A DNA stretch of 64,000 nucleotides from positions 806,001 to 870,000 of the forward strand of contig NZ_QYUQ01000002.1 in the NCBI RefSeq assembly GCF_003590835.1. Direction: 5' to 3'. Positions 24,711 through 37,503 of this stretch are shown here, piece by piece. Below the pieces are notes generated by a model, which saw nothing but the letters and a program-made list of their open reading frames with translations, searched no databases and was not told the DNA's origin. A program made the position numbers and the translations under genes. Every line of letters starts with the position of its first letter. The first letter of the stretch is position 1. This DNA comes from Noviherbaspirillum sedimenti (GTDB lineage Bacteria; Pseudomonadota; Gammaproteobacteria; Burkholderiales; Burkholderiaceae_D).

Positions 24711-26057
24711 TCAGCCCTGTGCCAGTGGCAGCGTGATGCGCACGGATAATCCATGCGGGCTGCGATTGCTGAGTTGCAGTTTGCCGTGGTGCCGCTTGAC
24801 CAGGCGCGCCACGATCGCCAGGCCGAGGCCGGCGCCGTTGGCCTGGCCGCGGGCGGCGTCGAGCCTGGTGAACGGGCGTAGCATGCGGTCGATTTCCTGC
24901 GGCGGCACGCCCGGGCCGTCATCGGCGACCTCGATGATGGCCTGGCCGCCTTCCCGGCGGCAAGCTAGCGCGATTTTTACTAGTTCCGCTTCGTCGCGCC
25001 GGGCATAGCGGCGGGCATTTTCGATCAGGTTGTTGACGGCGCGCCGAAGGTCGATGACATGGCCCATGACCGTGATGCCCTCCTCGATGTGCGCGCTGAT
25101 CTCGACGTCAGGCAGGCGCGTGCCTTCCTGCGCGGCATCATGCAGCAGCGCTGACAGGTCAGTTGCGCGCAAGCCGGCCGGGTCGTCCGGCCTGGCGTAA
25201 TCGAGGAACTGGCCGATGATGGCGTCCATCTGCGCCAGGTCGGACTGCATGCCGGCGCGCGCTTCGCTGTCGAGACTGGCCATTTCCACTTCCAGCAGCA
25301 TGCGCGAGATCGGCGTGCGCAAGTCGTGTGAAATGCCGGCGAGGATCAGGGCGCGGTCGGATTCGATCCGGTTCAGGTCATCGACCATCTGGTTGAAGCT
25401 GTGGTTGGCTTCGCGGATTTCACGCGGGCCCTTTTCCGGCAGTTTCTCCGGCTGCTGGCCGCGGGCGACCGCGCGGGTGGCGGCACTCAGGCGCGCCAGC
25501 GGCAGGTTGACGTAGCCGGAAATGAACAGGGCGCCGAGCAGCGCCAGCAACAGCGTTACTGCGCCCCATCCCAGCCACTGGACACCGGAGGAACGGTCGA
25601 CGCGCCCGCGGTCGAGCATCAGCCAGTAATCGTCGCCGCCGATGTCGAAACTGACCCAGAAGCCGTCGACGTCATTGACGCTCCTGGCGAAGCGCGTGGT
25701 GGGGCCAAGCTTGGCGCGCACCTGTTGCTGCACCAGCGGTGCCAGGTTGCCGCCGCTGGCGGGGACGATGACGTCATCGTCTTCGAGCGGATAGACGCGC
25801 ACGCCTTCATTGCTGGCCAGGTCGAACAGCAGTTCGCGCCGCAGGTCGGGCGCGGAGTGGGTCAGGGCGGCGCGCGTGATGGTGACGATCGACACCACCT
25901 GTGCGGCGATCTGGCGCGCGCGCGGGGCGCGTTCTACCGAGCGCACGCCCCACACCCAGGTGGCCATGCTGACCGTGATCAGCAGCGCGAGCAGGATGAA
26001 GGTGCGCCAGAACAGGCCGCTCTTCAGCCAGGATAGACGTTTGGCAAGCAGGGACAT
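24711..26057 (-). CDS. envZ: EnvZ-type sensor histidine kinase
   Basis: A 448-residue inner-membrane histidine kinase. The first transmembrane helix is near residues 17-37, a periplasmic domain follows, and the second helix is near 160-180. Next come HAMP, the dimerisation box GISHDLRTPISRM containing the phosphorylated histidine, and the ATPase boxes NLIENARRYARR and VADDGPGVP. It pairs with the response regulator gene 38 bp upstream on the same strand, the ompR-envZ order of proteobacteria (RisA/RisS in Bordetella). EnvZ-type kinases respond to osmolarity and acid in the cytoplasm; the signal here is not known. Confidence 0.88.
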   Translation of the reverse strand: MSLLAKRLSWLKSGLFWRTFILLALLITVSMATWVWGVRSVERAPRARQIAAQVVSIVTITRAALTHSAPDLRRELLFDLASNEGVRVYPLEDDDVIVPASGGNLAPLVQQQVRAKLGPTTRFARSVNDVDGFWVSFDIGGDDYWLMLDRGRVDRSSGVQWLGWGAVTLLLALLGALFISGYVNLPLARLSAATRAVARGQQPEKLPEKGPREIREANHSFNQMVDDLNRIESDRALILAGISHDLRTPISRMLLEVEMASLDSEARAGMQSDLAQMDAIIGQFLDYARPDDPAGLRATDLSALLHDAAQEGTRLPDVEISAHIEEGITVMGHVIDLRRAVNNLIENARRYARRDEAELVKIALACRREGGQAIIEVADDGPGVPPQEIDRMLRPFTRLDAARGQANGAGLGLAIVARLVKRHHGKLQLSNRSPHGLSVRITLPLAQG

Positions 26058-26095
26058 GGATGCGGACGGACTGAAATGCAGGCCAGGCGCGCCGC

Positions 26096-26854
26096 CTAGC
26101 GCGGCTGGCCTTCCGGAATGAATACGTATCCTAGGCCCCAGACCGTCTGAATGTAGAGCGGGTTGGACGGGTCCGGCTCGATCAGCTTGCGCAGGCGCGA
26201 GATTTGCACATCCAGGCTGCGGTCGAACACTTCATATTCGCGTCCGCGCGCCAGTTCCATCAGTTTTTCGCGCGACAATGGCTGGCGCGCATGGCGGGCG
26301 AATACCTTCAGCACGGAAAACTCGCCAGTCGTCAGCGATACCGACTCGCCATTTTTTTTCAGGGTGCGGGTGCCCAGGTCCAGTACGAAATCGCCGAATT
26401 CGAACACTTGCGGCTTTTCCGACGGGGCGCCCGGCGCTTCATCGGCGCCCTTGCGGCGCATTACCGCATTGATGCGCGCCACCAGTTCGCGCGGATTAAA
26501 GGGCTTGGGCAGGTAGTCGTCGGCGCCCATTTCCAGGCCGATGATGCGATCCACGTCCTCGCCCTTGGCGGTCAGCATGATGATCGGGGTCTGGTCGCCG
26601 GCGCCGCGCAGGCGGCGGCAGATCGACAGGCCATCTTCGCCCGGCAGCATGAGGTCGAGGATCAGCATGTCGTAGCGCTCGCGCAGCCACAGTTTGTTCA
26701 TGGCCTGGGCGTTTTCGGCGGTAACGACCTGGAAACCTTGCTCGGTCAAATAGCGACGCAGCAGGTCGCGCAGGCGCAGGTCGTCATCGACCACCAGCAC
26801 CCGGGTTTGGGGGGCGGCGGTGTTGGCAGTGGCAGTGGTATTTGTCGTATTCAT
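26096..26854 (-). CDS. ompR: OmpR-family response regulator
   Basis: A 252-residue regulator. The receiver domain has the acidic pair VVDDD, the phosphoacceptor in LILDLMLPG and the lysine in DYLPKPF. The C-terminal winged helix ends in QTVWGLGYVFIPEG. A Thr/Ala-rich stretch of about 14 residues precedes the receiver (MNTTNTTATANTAAP). The frame continues far upstream, but the ATG at 26854 gives the family start. It is divergent from a small secreted protein gene with a 195-bp shared upstream region containing CCCC-TCCTTA-TGGGG. It forms an operon with the sensor gene. Confidence 0.9.
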   Translation of the reverse strand: MNTTNTTATANTAAPQTRVLVVDDDLRLRDLLRRYLTEQGFQVVTAENAQAMNKLWLRERYDMLILDLMLPGEDGLSICRRLRGAGDQTPIIMLTAKGEDVDRIIGLEMGADDYLPKPFNPRELVARINAVMRRKGADEAPGAPSEKPQVFEFGDFVLDLGTRTLKKNGESVSLTTGEFSVLKVFARHARQPLSREKLMELARGREYEVFDRSLDVQISRLRKLIEPDPSNPLYIQTVWGLGYVFIPEGQPR

Positions 26855-27049
26855 GCTGCTATGGTAACGTCCGTATTCTGTTTGGCAATAGATGGGCGGG
26901 CAGGCATTACAAACTGTTACACACTTTACCAAACCCCTCCTTATGGGGGAATGGGAAGCGGCATACACTTGCGTCATAGGGAAATGCGGCCTTGTGAGCG
27001 CGTATGTCTGTAGTTTGTACCTTGCCGGAGCTTCTGGAAAGAAAATTTT

Positions 27050-27430
27050 ATGAAAATGGCACTCGGGAAATTGAGCTTGATGGCATTGCTGGCGGTGGGC
27101 ATGACGGCGGCGCTTGCGCGCCCGGCTCACGACTGGCACAGCAGCGAAGCGGCCCGGCTCGAGCGTCAGCTGGAATGGGCGCAGGCTTCGCAGGCGCGTC
27201 GTGGCGATGATGGGCAGCAACAATTTGAGCGTCGCGGTGGCGGCGATGGCCGCGAGGGGCGTGATAATGGCCAGTTCCGCAACGCTCCGCAGCAGCAGGG
27301 CGGTTACGGGCAGGCGCCGCCGCAAGATGATGGCCGGCGCGGTGGACGCATGTCGCCGGAGGAGCGCCGCGAGTTGCGGCGCCAGATCGATGAAGCCGGG
27401 CGCAACATCTATGCGCCCCGGGGGCGTTGA
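27050..27430 (+). CDS. Small exported basic, Gln/Gly/Arg-rich protein
   Basis: A 126-residue protein with a clear signal peptide (MKMALGKLSLMALLAVGMTAALA, cleavage near residue 23). A low-complexity middle rich in R, G, Q and D follows, and the tail begins MSPEERRELRRQIDEAGR and ends IYAPRGR. Similar MSPEERR-type tails occur on small periplasmic proteins of Burkholderiales of unknown function. GGAAAG precedes the ATG. It is divergent from ompR and ends in front of a strong terminator, so it is a single-gene unit. Regulation by OmpR is possible from position only. Confidence 0.65.
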   Translation: MKMALGKLSLMALLAVGMTAALARPAHDWHSSEAARLERQLEWAQASQARRGDDGQQQFERRGGGDGREGRDNGQFRNAPQQQGGYGQAPPQDDGRRGGRMSPEERRELRRQIDEAGRNIYAPRGR

Positions 27431-27456
27431 CTGAAGACTTGCTTTACTGAACGATC

Positions 27457-27485
27457 AAAGGGGCGAGAGAATCGCCCCTTTTTCG
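27457..27485 (+). terminator. Rho-independent terminator
   Basis: AAAGGGGCGA-GAGAA-TCGCCCCTTT followed by further T residues gives a perfect 10-bp stem with a 5-base loop. It lies 27 bp after the small exported protein gene. The minus-strand permease gene ends about 70 bp further on. Confidence 0.85.
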
Positions 27486-27553
27486 TTTAGTTTCGGCCGC
27501 AGCTGACGCTGCTTAACTTGCTGCGCAAGTTAGCCTTCACTGAAACTCCGTTT

Positions 27554-28348
27554 TCAGTCCAGGGCTTTGATCAGCATGCTGGTTGCAACCACGACCAGGA
27601 TGGCGGCAAAGCCGATCCGTACCTGAGGTCCCGCGACATGCCGGGAAAGCAGGCGTCCGCCGACCATGCCAAGCGCAATGGCGCCGGCAAAGGCGGCGGT
27701 AATCTCGAATGGCAGCACTGCGCCGTGGCGAAGGGCGCTAACGACGCCGCCAGCGCTGATCAGCGCGGTGACCATCAGCGCCGTGGCAACTACGCCATGC
27801 ATGGAGATGTTCGTGAAACGCTGCAGCAGCGGCACCATCACAAAAGCACCGCCGACGCCGAGCAGCCCGGCCAGAAAGCCGGTGAGTGCCCCGATCGATC
27901 CCAGCAGCGAGGCGGTGGGCCAGTTCCAGTGGAAGCGGCCGGTTTCGGGGTTGATCCAGCCAGCTTTGCGCGGCGCAATCGCATCATCCGATTCCATGCT
28001 CTTCATTTGCAGTTGCCGTGCGGCGGAGAGCAGCATGACCATGGCAAACAGGACGAGCAGCCATGTCTGCGGCAGTACTTGCGCCAGACGGATGCCCAAA
28101 GGCGTCAACAGCGTGCCGGCTGCGGCCATCAGCAGCGCCGCCTTGTAGCGCACCAGGCCTTGGCGCAAGCCTTCGATGGTGCCGATGCCGGCACCGATCG
28201 CGACCGCAACCAGCGCCACCGGCGCGGCCTGCTGCATGCTCCAGCCGAGACTGAAGACCAGCGCCGGCACCGACAGGATGGCGCCGCCGGCGCCAGTCAG
28301 GCCGAGCACGGCGCCGATGAATATGCCCAGGATCAACGTGAGGGTCAT
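27554..28348 (-). CDS. TauE/SafE-family permease (sulfite/organosulfonate exporter type)
   Basis: A 264-residue integral membrane protein with about eight hydrophobic helices. Its two family repeats each begin with a glycine turn: LGLTGAGGAILSVPAL near the N-terminus and LAGLLGVGGAFVMVPLL after the central soluble loop (about residues 125-150). Members export or import small organic anions; the substrate here is unknown. The ATG at 28348 was preferred over a GTG at 28396 because the hydrophobic family start follows directly. It sits about 60 bp after alaC on the same strand and may be co-transcribed. Confidence 0.82.
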   Translation of the reverse strand: MTLTLILGIFIGAVLGLTGAGGAILSVPALVFSLGWSMQQAAPVALVAVAIGAGIGTIEGLRQGLVRYKAALLMAAAGTLLTPLGIRLAQVLPQTWLLVLFAMVMLLSAARQLQMKSMESDDAIAPRKAGWINPETGRFHWNWPTASLLGSIGALTGFLAGLLGVGGAFVMVPLLQRFTNISMHGVVATALMVTALISAGGVVSALRHGAVLPFEITAAFAGAIALGMVGGRLLSRHVAGPQVRIGFAAILVVVATSMLIKALD

Positions 28349-28409
28349 GGTCCGGCGTGCCTCAGGCTGCGGCTTTGCCGGCACAGGTGCGGACACGTGC
28401 GCATGGTGA

Positions 28410-29603
28410 TTAAAGCCCCTTCAGCATCGCCTTGATGCCGCGAATCGCCTGGCGGATGCGCGCTTCGTTCTCGATCAGCGCCATGCGCACATATTCGTCG
28501 CCATATTCGCCGAAGCCGATCCCGGGCGACACGCAGACCTTGGCTTTTTCCAGCAGCAGCCTGGAGAACTCCAGCGAACCGAGGTGGCGGTACTGTTCAG
28601 GGATGCGCGCCCAGATGTACATCGAGGCCTTGGGCTTGTCGACCATCCAGCCGGCTTCATGCAAGCCCTTGACCAGCACGTCGCGGCGGCGCTGGTATTG
28701 CGCACGGATTTCTTCCACACAGCCCTGGTCGCCTTCGAGCGCGGCGATCGCGGCGACCTGCACCGGCGTGAAACTGCCATAGTCGTGGTAGCTCTTGATG
28801 CGCGCCAGCGCCGCCACCAGTTCGCGGTTGCCGACCATGAAGCCGATGCGCCAGCCCGCCATGTTGTAGCTCTTGGACATGGTGAAGAATTCCACGGCGA
28901 CGTCGCGCGCGCCCGGCACCTGCATGATCGACGGCGCCTTCCAGCCGTCATAGACGATATCGGCATAGGCCAGGTCGTGCACCACCAGGATGTCGTGCTC
29001 CCTGGCCAGTTTGACGACGCGCTCGAAAAAGTCGAGCTCGACGCATTGCGCGGTCGGGTTGGACGGAAAGCCCAACACCATCATCTTCGGCTTCGGATAG
29101 CTTTCGCGGATCGCCCGTTCCAGCTCGGCGAAGAAATCCACGTCCGGGCTCATGCGCACCGAACGGATATCGGCACCGGCGATCACCGCGCCCCAGATAT
29201 GGATCGGATAACTCGGGTTGGGCACCAGCACGGTGTCGCCGCGATCGAGCGTGGCCAGCATCAGGTGGGCCAGCCCTTCCTTGGAACCGATGGTGACGAT
29301 CGCTTCGCTGTCGGGATCGATCTCGACATCGTAGCGCTCCTTGTACCAGTGCGAGATCGCCCGGCGCAGGCGCGGAATGCCTTTGGAGGCCGAATAGCCG
29401 TGCGTGTCGGGGCGCTTGACGGTATCGATCAGCTTGTCGACGATGTGTTGCGGCGTGGGGCCGTCGGGATTGCCCATCGAGAGGTCGATGATATCTTCGC
29501 CGCGCCGGCGCGCCGCCATCTTGAGCTCGGCCGTGATGTTGAAAACGTAGGGGGGAAGGCGATTGATGCGCGCAAAGCTGCGCGGCTTCTGGGATTGAGC
29601 CAT
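28410..29603 (-). CDS. alaC: Alanine transaminase AlaC
   Basis: A fold-type I PLP aminotransferase of 397 residues. It has the substrate-arm start [17 protein letters not shown], the cofactor-contact [14 protein letters not shown] and the Schiff-base lysine in [15 protein letters not shown]. The N-terminus and [12 protein letters not shown] are characteristic of AlaC (YfdZ), which makes alanine from pyruvate and glutamate. In many betaproteobacteria the gene precedes hom and thrC; those are absent here. Its upstream region (29604-29888) is shared divergently with the cyanophycinase gene. Confidence 0.88.
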   Translation of the reverse strand: MAQSQKPRSFARINRLPPYVFNITAELKMAARRRGEDIIDLSMGNPDGPTPQHIVDKLIDTVKRPDTHGYSASKGIPRLRRAISHWYKERYDVEIDPDSEAIVTIGSKEGLAHLMLATLDRGDTVLVPNPSYPIHIWGAVIAGADIRSVRMSPDVDFFAELERAIRESYPKPKMMVLGFPSNPTAQCVELDFFERVVKLAREHDILVVHDLAYADIVYDGWKAPSIMQVPGARDVAVEFFTMSKSYNMAGWRIGFMVGNRELVAALARIKSYHDYGSFTPVQVAAIAALEGDQGCVEEIRAQYQRRRDVLVKGLHEAGWMVDKPKASMYIWARIPEQYRHLGSLEFSRLLLEKAKVCVSPGIGFGEYGDEYVRMALIENEARIRQAIRGIKAMLKGL

Positions 29604-29645
29604 GCATTGTTCTCCGTAAGCGCCCGGAACCGTCCGAGCGACGTT

Positions 29646-29659
29646 GGAACGAGTGTTCC
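29646..29659. other. Short palindrome in the alaC/cyanophycinase divergent region
   Basis: GGAAC-GAGT-GTTCC is the only regular structure I see in the 285-bp gap. It lies about 45 bp upstream of alaC and could be an operator or a leader hairpin of alaC. The rest of the gap shows no coding or repeat signal. Confidence 0.3.
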
Positions 29660-29888
29660 CTTGCGGGATGTTCCGCGGACGATTCTAGCGAAGAACTGTG
29701 GCGCGGGCAATGGCGATATTCAGGGCGCGCGGCAATCATGCAACGCGGCCAATTTCGGCCTATGGGCAATTGCCGCGTTGATATTCGTTAATTCGGCACT
29801 TCGCCGGTCATGAAAGAATGCATGTGGCGAACAGGCAGCGCGGGCAATCCATGCCCTGCCGCCCATCCGTGCCGGGAGTGACCTGACC

Positions 29889-31100
29889 ATGACTTCGAAG
29901 CTGTCTTTTATTGCCAATCTGGCGGCCCGCTGGCTTTCGTCCCTAAGCCTGGCGCGTTTCGGGGTGGGAGCTGTGCTGGCGGCAACGCTTGGCGTCGCCA
30001 GCGCGGAGAAACCCTACAGCTATTTCGTCACGCCCGAAGGTGGCGGCGGGCCGGCGGAGGAGGCGAAAATTGCGCCGCCATCCACTTCGTCGATCGTGCT
30101 GATGGGCGGCGGTCTCGATGTCGACGAGGCATTTCGCTGGATGATTGCCAGGGCCGGCATCAAGCCGGGGACGGGCGGACGCTTTGTCGTGATCCGCGCC
30201 ACGGGCACCGACGCTTACGATCCATATATTTACTATAGCGATGCGAACCTGACGACATCGAAAACCATCGCGGATCAATGGGTCGGCGGCGCATCGCTCG
30301 GACTGACTTCGGTTGAAACCCTGGTGATCCCCAGCGTTGCCGCAGCAAACGATGCCTTTGTCAACGCCGTGGTAGGCAAGGCCAACGCCGTCTTCATTGC
30401 GGGCGGGGACCAGAGCGATTACATCAGGTTTTGGAAGGGAACGAGGCTGGATGGGACGCTGCAGGAGTTGATGCGAAACAACGTGCCGATTGGTGGCACC
30501 AGCGCCGGGCTGGCCGTCCTCGGGCAGTTCGACTTTGCCGCATTCAAGGGAACGGTCAGCTCGGCCCAGGCATTGTCCGACCCCTACAATAAATACATGA
30601 CGCTGGATCCCAACCCATTGAGCCTGACGGCGGGATTCCTCGCCTCGCCATCCCTGGCGAACACGATACTGGACTCGCATCTCGACAGCCGGGATCGCAT
30701 GGGGCGGCTGATCGCACTCCTTGCACGGCTGGTTGCGCCGGTTTCCAGCTTCGGTTGCCCGGGAGGGATACTCGCGGCGGGCACAAGCAATGTTGGCGCC
30801 GCGCGCGGCATCGGTGTGGGCGTCGAAACCGCCTTGCTGGTGCAGGGGAACAAAGGCAGCAACGCCGTTACTGCGCGCCGGGTGACGAATCCGTCCACGA
30901 CGACACAGAGCGCCGTCTATTTCGTCCGGCCGCTCATTCCGCCAAGCGTGTGCGCGCCGGGGCAGCCCTTGACCATGCTGAATGTCGAGATCAAGAAGCT
31001 GGCGGACTCCAATACCGTTTTCAACCTGTCGGACTGGTCTGGCGTGCCAGGCTACCACGTCGACGCCTATGCCGGCGCGTTGACCTCTTCCCCGTATTGA
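29889..31100 (+). CDS. Exported cyanophycinase-like peptidase (family S51)
   Basis: A 403-residue protein with an N-terminal export signal, cleavage likely after residue 39 (VASA|E). It continues with SIVLMGGGLDVDEAF, ANAVFIAGGDQSDYI, the nucleophile in IGGTSAGLAVLG and the histidine in LDSHLDSRDRMGRL. These are the S51 motifs of cyanophycinase, which splits cyanophycin into beta-Asp-Arg dipeptides. Export suggests use of external polymer, as in the known extracellular CphE type. The C-terminal part (after about 300) is longer than in the intracellular enzyme. No cyanophycin synthetase is in the window, so the substrate is an inference. Confidence 0.82.
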   Translation: MTSKLSFIANLAARWLSSLSLARFGVGAVLAATLGVASAEKPYSYFVTPEGGGGPAEEAKIAPPSTSSIVLMGGGLDVDEAFRWMIARAGIKPGTGGRFVVIRATGTDAYDPYIYYSDANLTTSKTIADQWVGGASLGLTSVETLVIPSVAAANDAFVNAVVGKANAVFIAGGDQSDYIRFWKGTRLDGTLQELMRNNVPIGGTSAGLAVLGQFDFAAFKGTVSSAQALSDPYNKYMTLDPNPLSLTAGFLASPSLANTILDSHLDSRDRMGRLIALLARLVAPVSSFGCPGGILAAGTSNVGAARGIGVGVETALLVQGNKGSNAVTARRVTNPSTTTQSAVYFVRPLIPPSVCAPGQPLTMLNVEIKKLADSNTVFNLSDWSGVPGYHVDAYAGALTSSPY

Positions 31101-31137
31101 AATTCGGCCAGTTCACGGTTCTTGCAATCCTGCGAGG

Positions 31138-31548
31138 CTACTCGACAATCTTGCCGCGCAGGGATTTCACCCTGCCGTGGATGAGTTTTCCTTCCACGCG
31201 CTTTAGCTGTGAGCTGCGCGTCGGCCTGGTCGGCTTGCGTACCGGCGGCAGCGCCGACACGCTCTCGACGAGCTCCTGCAGGCGCTGCAAGGCGTCGGCC
31301 TTGTTTTTTTCCAGGCTGCGCGACTGTTGCGCCTTGATCACCACCACGCCGTCCCTGGTGATGCGCTGGTCATTCAGTTTGCGCAGCCGTTCCTTGTAAT
31401 GCTCTGGCAGCGAAGAGGCGCCGATGTCGAAGCGCAGGTGCACGGCGCAGGAAACCTTGTTGACGTTCTGCCCGCCCGGCCCTTGTGCGCGGATCTGGCT
31501 GAATTCGATTTCATTTTCCGGGATGGCGATAGGGTGGGAGAGCGACAT
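31138..31548 (-). CDS. arfB: Alternative ribosome-rescue factor ArfB (peptidyl-tRNA hydrolase)
   Basis: A 136-residue protein with the release-factor GGQ motif in QGPGGQNVNKVSCAVHLRF and a basic, lysine/arginine-rich C-terminal tail (KRVEGKLIHGRVKSLRGK) that in ArfB (YaeJ) enters the empty mRNA channel of stalled ribosomes. It hydrolyses the peptidyl-tRNA on non-stop complexes. Length and the missing codon-recognition domain separate it from RF1/RF2. It lies nine bases after the DUF2520 gene on the same strand and is probably co-transcribed with it. Confidence 0.92.
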   Translation of the reverse strand: MSLSHPIAIPENEIEFSQIRAQGPGGQNVNKVSCAVHLRFDIGASSLPEHYKERLRKLNDQRITRDGVVVIKAQQSRSLEKNKADALQRLQELVESVSALPPVRKPTRPTRSSQLKRVEGKLIHGRVKSLRGKIVE

Positions 31549-31557
31549 GGATCCATT

Positions 31558-32394
31558 TTACTGCTTCGGCGGCTGGCGCCGGGCGGCGAGTTCGGCCGTC
31601 AATTGCATGAATTGCCGGTACAGTTCGCCATGCGCCGGGTTGGCCGCCGTCACCGCGTGCCACTGTGCGTTGGCGGTGGCCATATCCCCGCGCGCAATCG
31701 GTCCGGTCAGCGCCGCTTCCGGGCCCATCCGGAAAACATTTTCCATCGTTTCACGTACCAGCGGCGCCATCATCTGCAAGGCGACATCGGGCGCGATGCC
31801 GGCGCGGCCATACGATTGCGTGGCGACGTCCAGCAGGGTCACCAGGTAGTTGCTGGCAAAGACGGCGGCGGCATGGTAGTGGATTTTCGCGTCAGCCTGG
31901 AGCGGCACCAGTTGCGCACCGATGGCGCTGAAGGCCTGGTCTAGCACCGCCAATGCGCGCTGGTCGCCTTCCATGCCGCACCAGGTGCCGGCGAAATCCT
32001 GCACCACTCGCTCCGGCGCGGCAAAACTGCGGATCGGATGGATGGAAGCAGTGGCAGCGCCCTGGTCGATTGCCGGCCGCAGCGCAGAGGAGGGCAGTGC
32101 GCCGCTGCAGTGGAACACGATGGCGTCGGCCGACAGCAGGCCGGTCTGCGCCAGCGCCGCGCAACTGGCCACGATCTGGTCGTCGGGGGTGGCAATCAGA
32201 TAGACATCGGCGGCTTGCAGGCTGGCGTAATCGCTGATTGGCTGGCCGGCGCCGATGAAGGCTGTGGCGCGCCGGGCGCTTGCCGGCGACTGGTTGAGCA
32301 CGTCTTGCAAGCGGAATGCCTGGTGCTGGGTCCACAACTTGCCGAGGGCTTTGCCGACACGTCCGGCGCCGATGATGGTGAGTGTTTTTTGCAA
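31558..32394 (-). CDS. Rossmann-fold plus DUF2520 protein
   Basis: A 278-residue protein whose N-terminal NAD(P)-binding motif is TIIGAGRVGKALG. It continues with YLIATPDDQI and SIHPIRSF, typical of a Rossmann-like domain joined to DUF2520. The helical second half (YHAAAVFASNYLVTLLDVA) resembles 6-phosphogluconate-dehydrogenase-like C-terminal domains. The family is sometimes named a putative NADP oxidoreductase or linked to pantothenate metabolism, but the reaction is not established. It is the first gene of a two-gene unit with arfB. Confidence 0.8.
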   Translation of the reverse strand: MQKTLTIIGAGRVGKALGKLWTQHQAFRLQDVLNQSPASARRATAFIGAGQPISDYASLQAADVYLIATPDDQIVASCAALAQTGLLSADAIVFHCSGALPSSALRPAIDQGAATASIHPIRSFAAPERVVQDFAGTWCGMEGDQRALAVLDQAFSAIGAQLVPLQADAKIHYHAAAVFASNYLVTLLDVATQSYGRAGIAPDVALQMMAPLVRETMENVFRMGPEAALTGPIARGDMATANAQWHAVTAANPAHGELYRQFMQLTAELAARRQPPKQ

Positions 32395-32659
32395 GGGAAG
32401 TCTGGCCTTATTTGTCCTGATTCATGTCCTGATCCATGCTTGCAGCAGTGGGGCTTGGGCGCAATTCAGGGGTGTTGAATCGTTGTGCATCAAGTCAGCG
32501 CAAATAAGGAGGATTGTCAGGATTGTATCAATTTTATAGCTTGATTACTGGAAACCAGAACGAACTTCGCGCAGCTTTATCTAATGAAAAAATGGGTACA
32601 AGAAACCGGCAAGGCCGGGCAGGAGGGAGCAATCACATGTTTGAATAAGAGGGAATCTT

Positions 32660-32878
32660 ATGAAAACCATGCAGAGTCTTTCATTACATATTGGTGCTAT
32701 GGCACTACTGTTGGGATTGAGTGCCTGTTCCGGCATGTCGACGTAGGACCGCAATACGGTCATCGGCGCTGGTGCTGTGGGTGGCTCCGTGTTAACGGGG
32801 GGCAGCACCGGCGGTACCATCGGCGGTGCTGCAGTTGGCGGCATCATCGGTCACGAAATCAGCAAACCCAAGAAATGA
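32660..32878 (+). pseudogene. OsmB-like glycine-zipper lipoprotein gene interrupted by an in-frame TAG
   Basis: An ATG at 32660, after GAGGG, opens a lipoprotein signal (lipobox LSAC, Cys23). Codon 29 is TAG (32744-32746). In the same frame the sequence then continues DRNTVIGAGAVGGS to IGGAAVGGIIGHEISKPKK and ends with TGA. The assembled 72-codon product matches the osmotically inducible OsmB type, in which the lipobox is followed by a glycine zipper. One base change (for example CAG or AAG to TAG) would explain the break. All else, including the ribosome site, is intact, so the lesion is recent, or the stop is read through, or it is a base-call error. Confidence 0.8.
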
Positions 32879-32930
32879 GGGCCAACGATCGCCGAGAATA
32901 AGCAGGGAACAAAGCGCTTGGGCAGGCGCT

Positions 32931-32985
32931 CGCTGTTACGCGCTGTTACGCGCTGTTGCGCGCTGTTGCGTACTGTTGCGTACTG

Positions 32986-32990
<5 letters not shown>
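32931..32990. repeat. Decamer tandem repeat, six units
   Basis: Six consecutive 10-bp units of the form (C/T)(G/A)CTGTT(A/G)CG: two CGCTGTTACG, two CGCTGTTGCG, TACTGTTGCG and TACTGTTACG. The last unit contains the stop codon of the minus-strand ABC-F gene, so the array begins at that stop and runs into its 3' untranslated region. A 10-bp period places the units on the same DNA face. Confidence 0.85.
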
Positions 32991-34991
<2,001 letters not shown>

Positions 34992-34995
<4 letters not shown>

Positions 34996-35891
34996 TTCTT
35001 TTTCTTTGCTTGCAATTGTTCCCTGGTCACCAGGAACACCATATCGTCGCCCGCCGAGGTGGACAGCCAGGTCAGTTCGAGGTCGGGAAAGGCGGCTTCG
35101 GCATGCGCGCGCTCGTTGCCGATTTCGACCACCAGGATGCCTTGTGGTTTCAGGCGTTCGGCGGCACCGGCGACAATGATGCGCACCAGGTCCATGCCAT
35201 CGGCGCCGCCAGCCAGGGCGATCTGCGGCTCGCGCATGTATTCGCCCGGCAGCCTGGTCATCGATTCGGCGTTCACGTAGGGCGGATTGCTGACGATGAT
35301 GTCGTATAGCTTTTCCGGCAACTTGGTGTACAGGTCGGATTCAAGCAGCGTGATGCGCTCCTGCAATTCGTAATCGCCGATATTGCGCTGTGCCACCGCC
35401 AGCGCGTCGGGCGAGATATCGACTGCATCGACGTGGGCGTTGTGGAAGGCGTCGGCCAGCATGACGGGCAGGCAGCCGGAGCCGGTGCACAGGTCGAGGA
35501 TGTCGGTGACTTCATGCGGTACGGCGACCCACGGCGAAAAATAATCGGGGATCAGTTCGGCGATGAAGGAACGCGGCACGATGACGCGCTCGTCGACATA
35601 GAAGCGGTAGTCGCCGAGCCAGGCTTCGTGGGTGATGTAGGCGGCCGGCAGGCGTTCGGTGGCGCGCTGCTCGATGACACGGATGGCGTTGGCGACTTCC
35701 TCCGGCAGCAGGCGCGCATCGAGGAAGGGATCGAGCTTGTCAAGCGGCAGCTTAAGCGTATGCAACAGCAAGTAGGCGGCTTCGTCGAAGGCATTGCTGC
35801 TGCCGTGTCCAAAAAACAGGCCGGCATCGTTGAAGCGGCTGACCGCATAGCGCAGCAGGTCGCGCAGGGTGGAAAAATCGTTCGGTGTCAT
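34992..35891 (-). CDS. prmB: Ribosomal protein L3 N5-glutamine methyltransferase PrmB
   Basis: A 299-residue SAM-dependent methyltransferase. It has the SAM motif ILDLCTGSGCLPVML and the substrate motif IVSNPPYVNAESM. The NPPY box is typical of glutamine N5-methyltransferases, and the N-terminal helical part (YAVSRFNDAGLFFGHG) distinguishes PrmB from PrmC. It modifies ribosomal protein L3, which fits coupling to the ABC-F gene that follows with an ATGA overlap. Confidence 0.9.
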
Positions 35892-35950
35892 TGAGATAAT
35901 TACTTCAAAATAGCGTCAAGCACGCAGGATACTGCGAAAAGCAAAGCAGG

Positions 35951-35966
35951 GCGCATCGCGATGCGC
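35951..35966. other. Perfect 16-bp palindrome between dapE and prmB
   Basis: GCGCATCGCGATGCGC lies in the 104-bp gap after the dapE stop. No T-run follows on the minus strand, so a classical terminator is unlikely. It may be a hairpin in the transcript or a protein site. Confidence 0.35.
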
Positions 35967-35995
35967 CGCAAGAATGGCGTGGCAGGCCGGCGACT

Positions 35996-37499
<1,504 letters not shown>

Positions 37500-37503
37500 G
37501 GTT

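Noticed and set aside
26855..27049. Possible attenuator CCCC-TCCTTA-TGGGG in the ompR divergent region
   Set aside because: Four-base stem only; too weak to call on its own.
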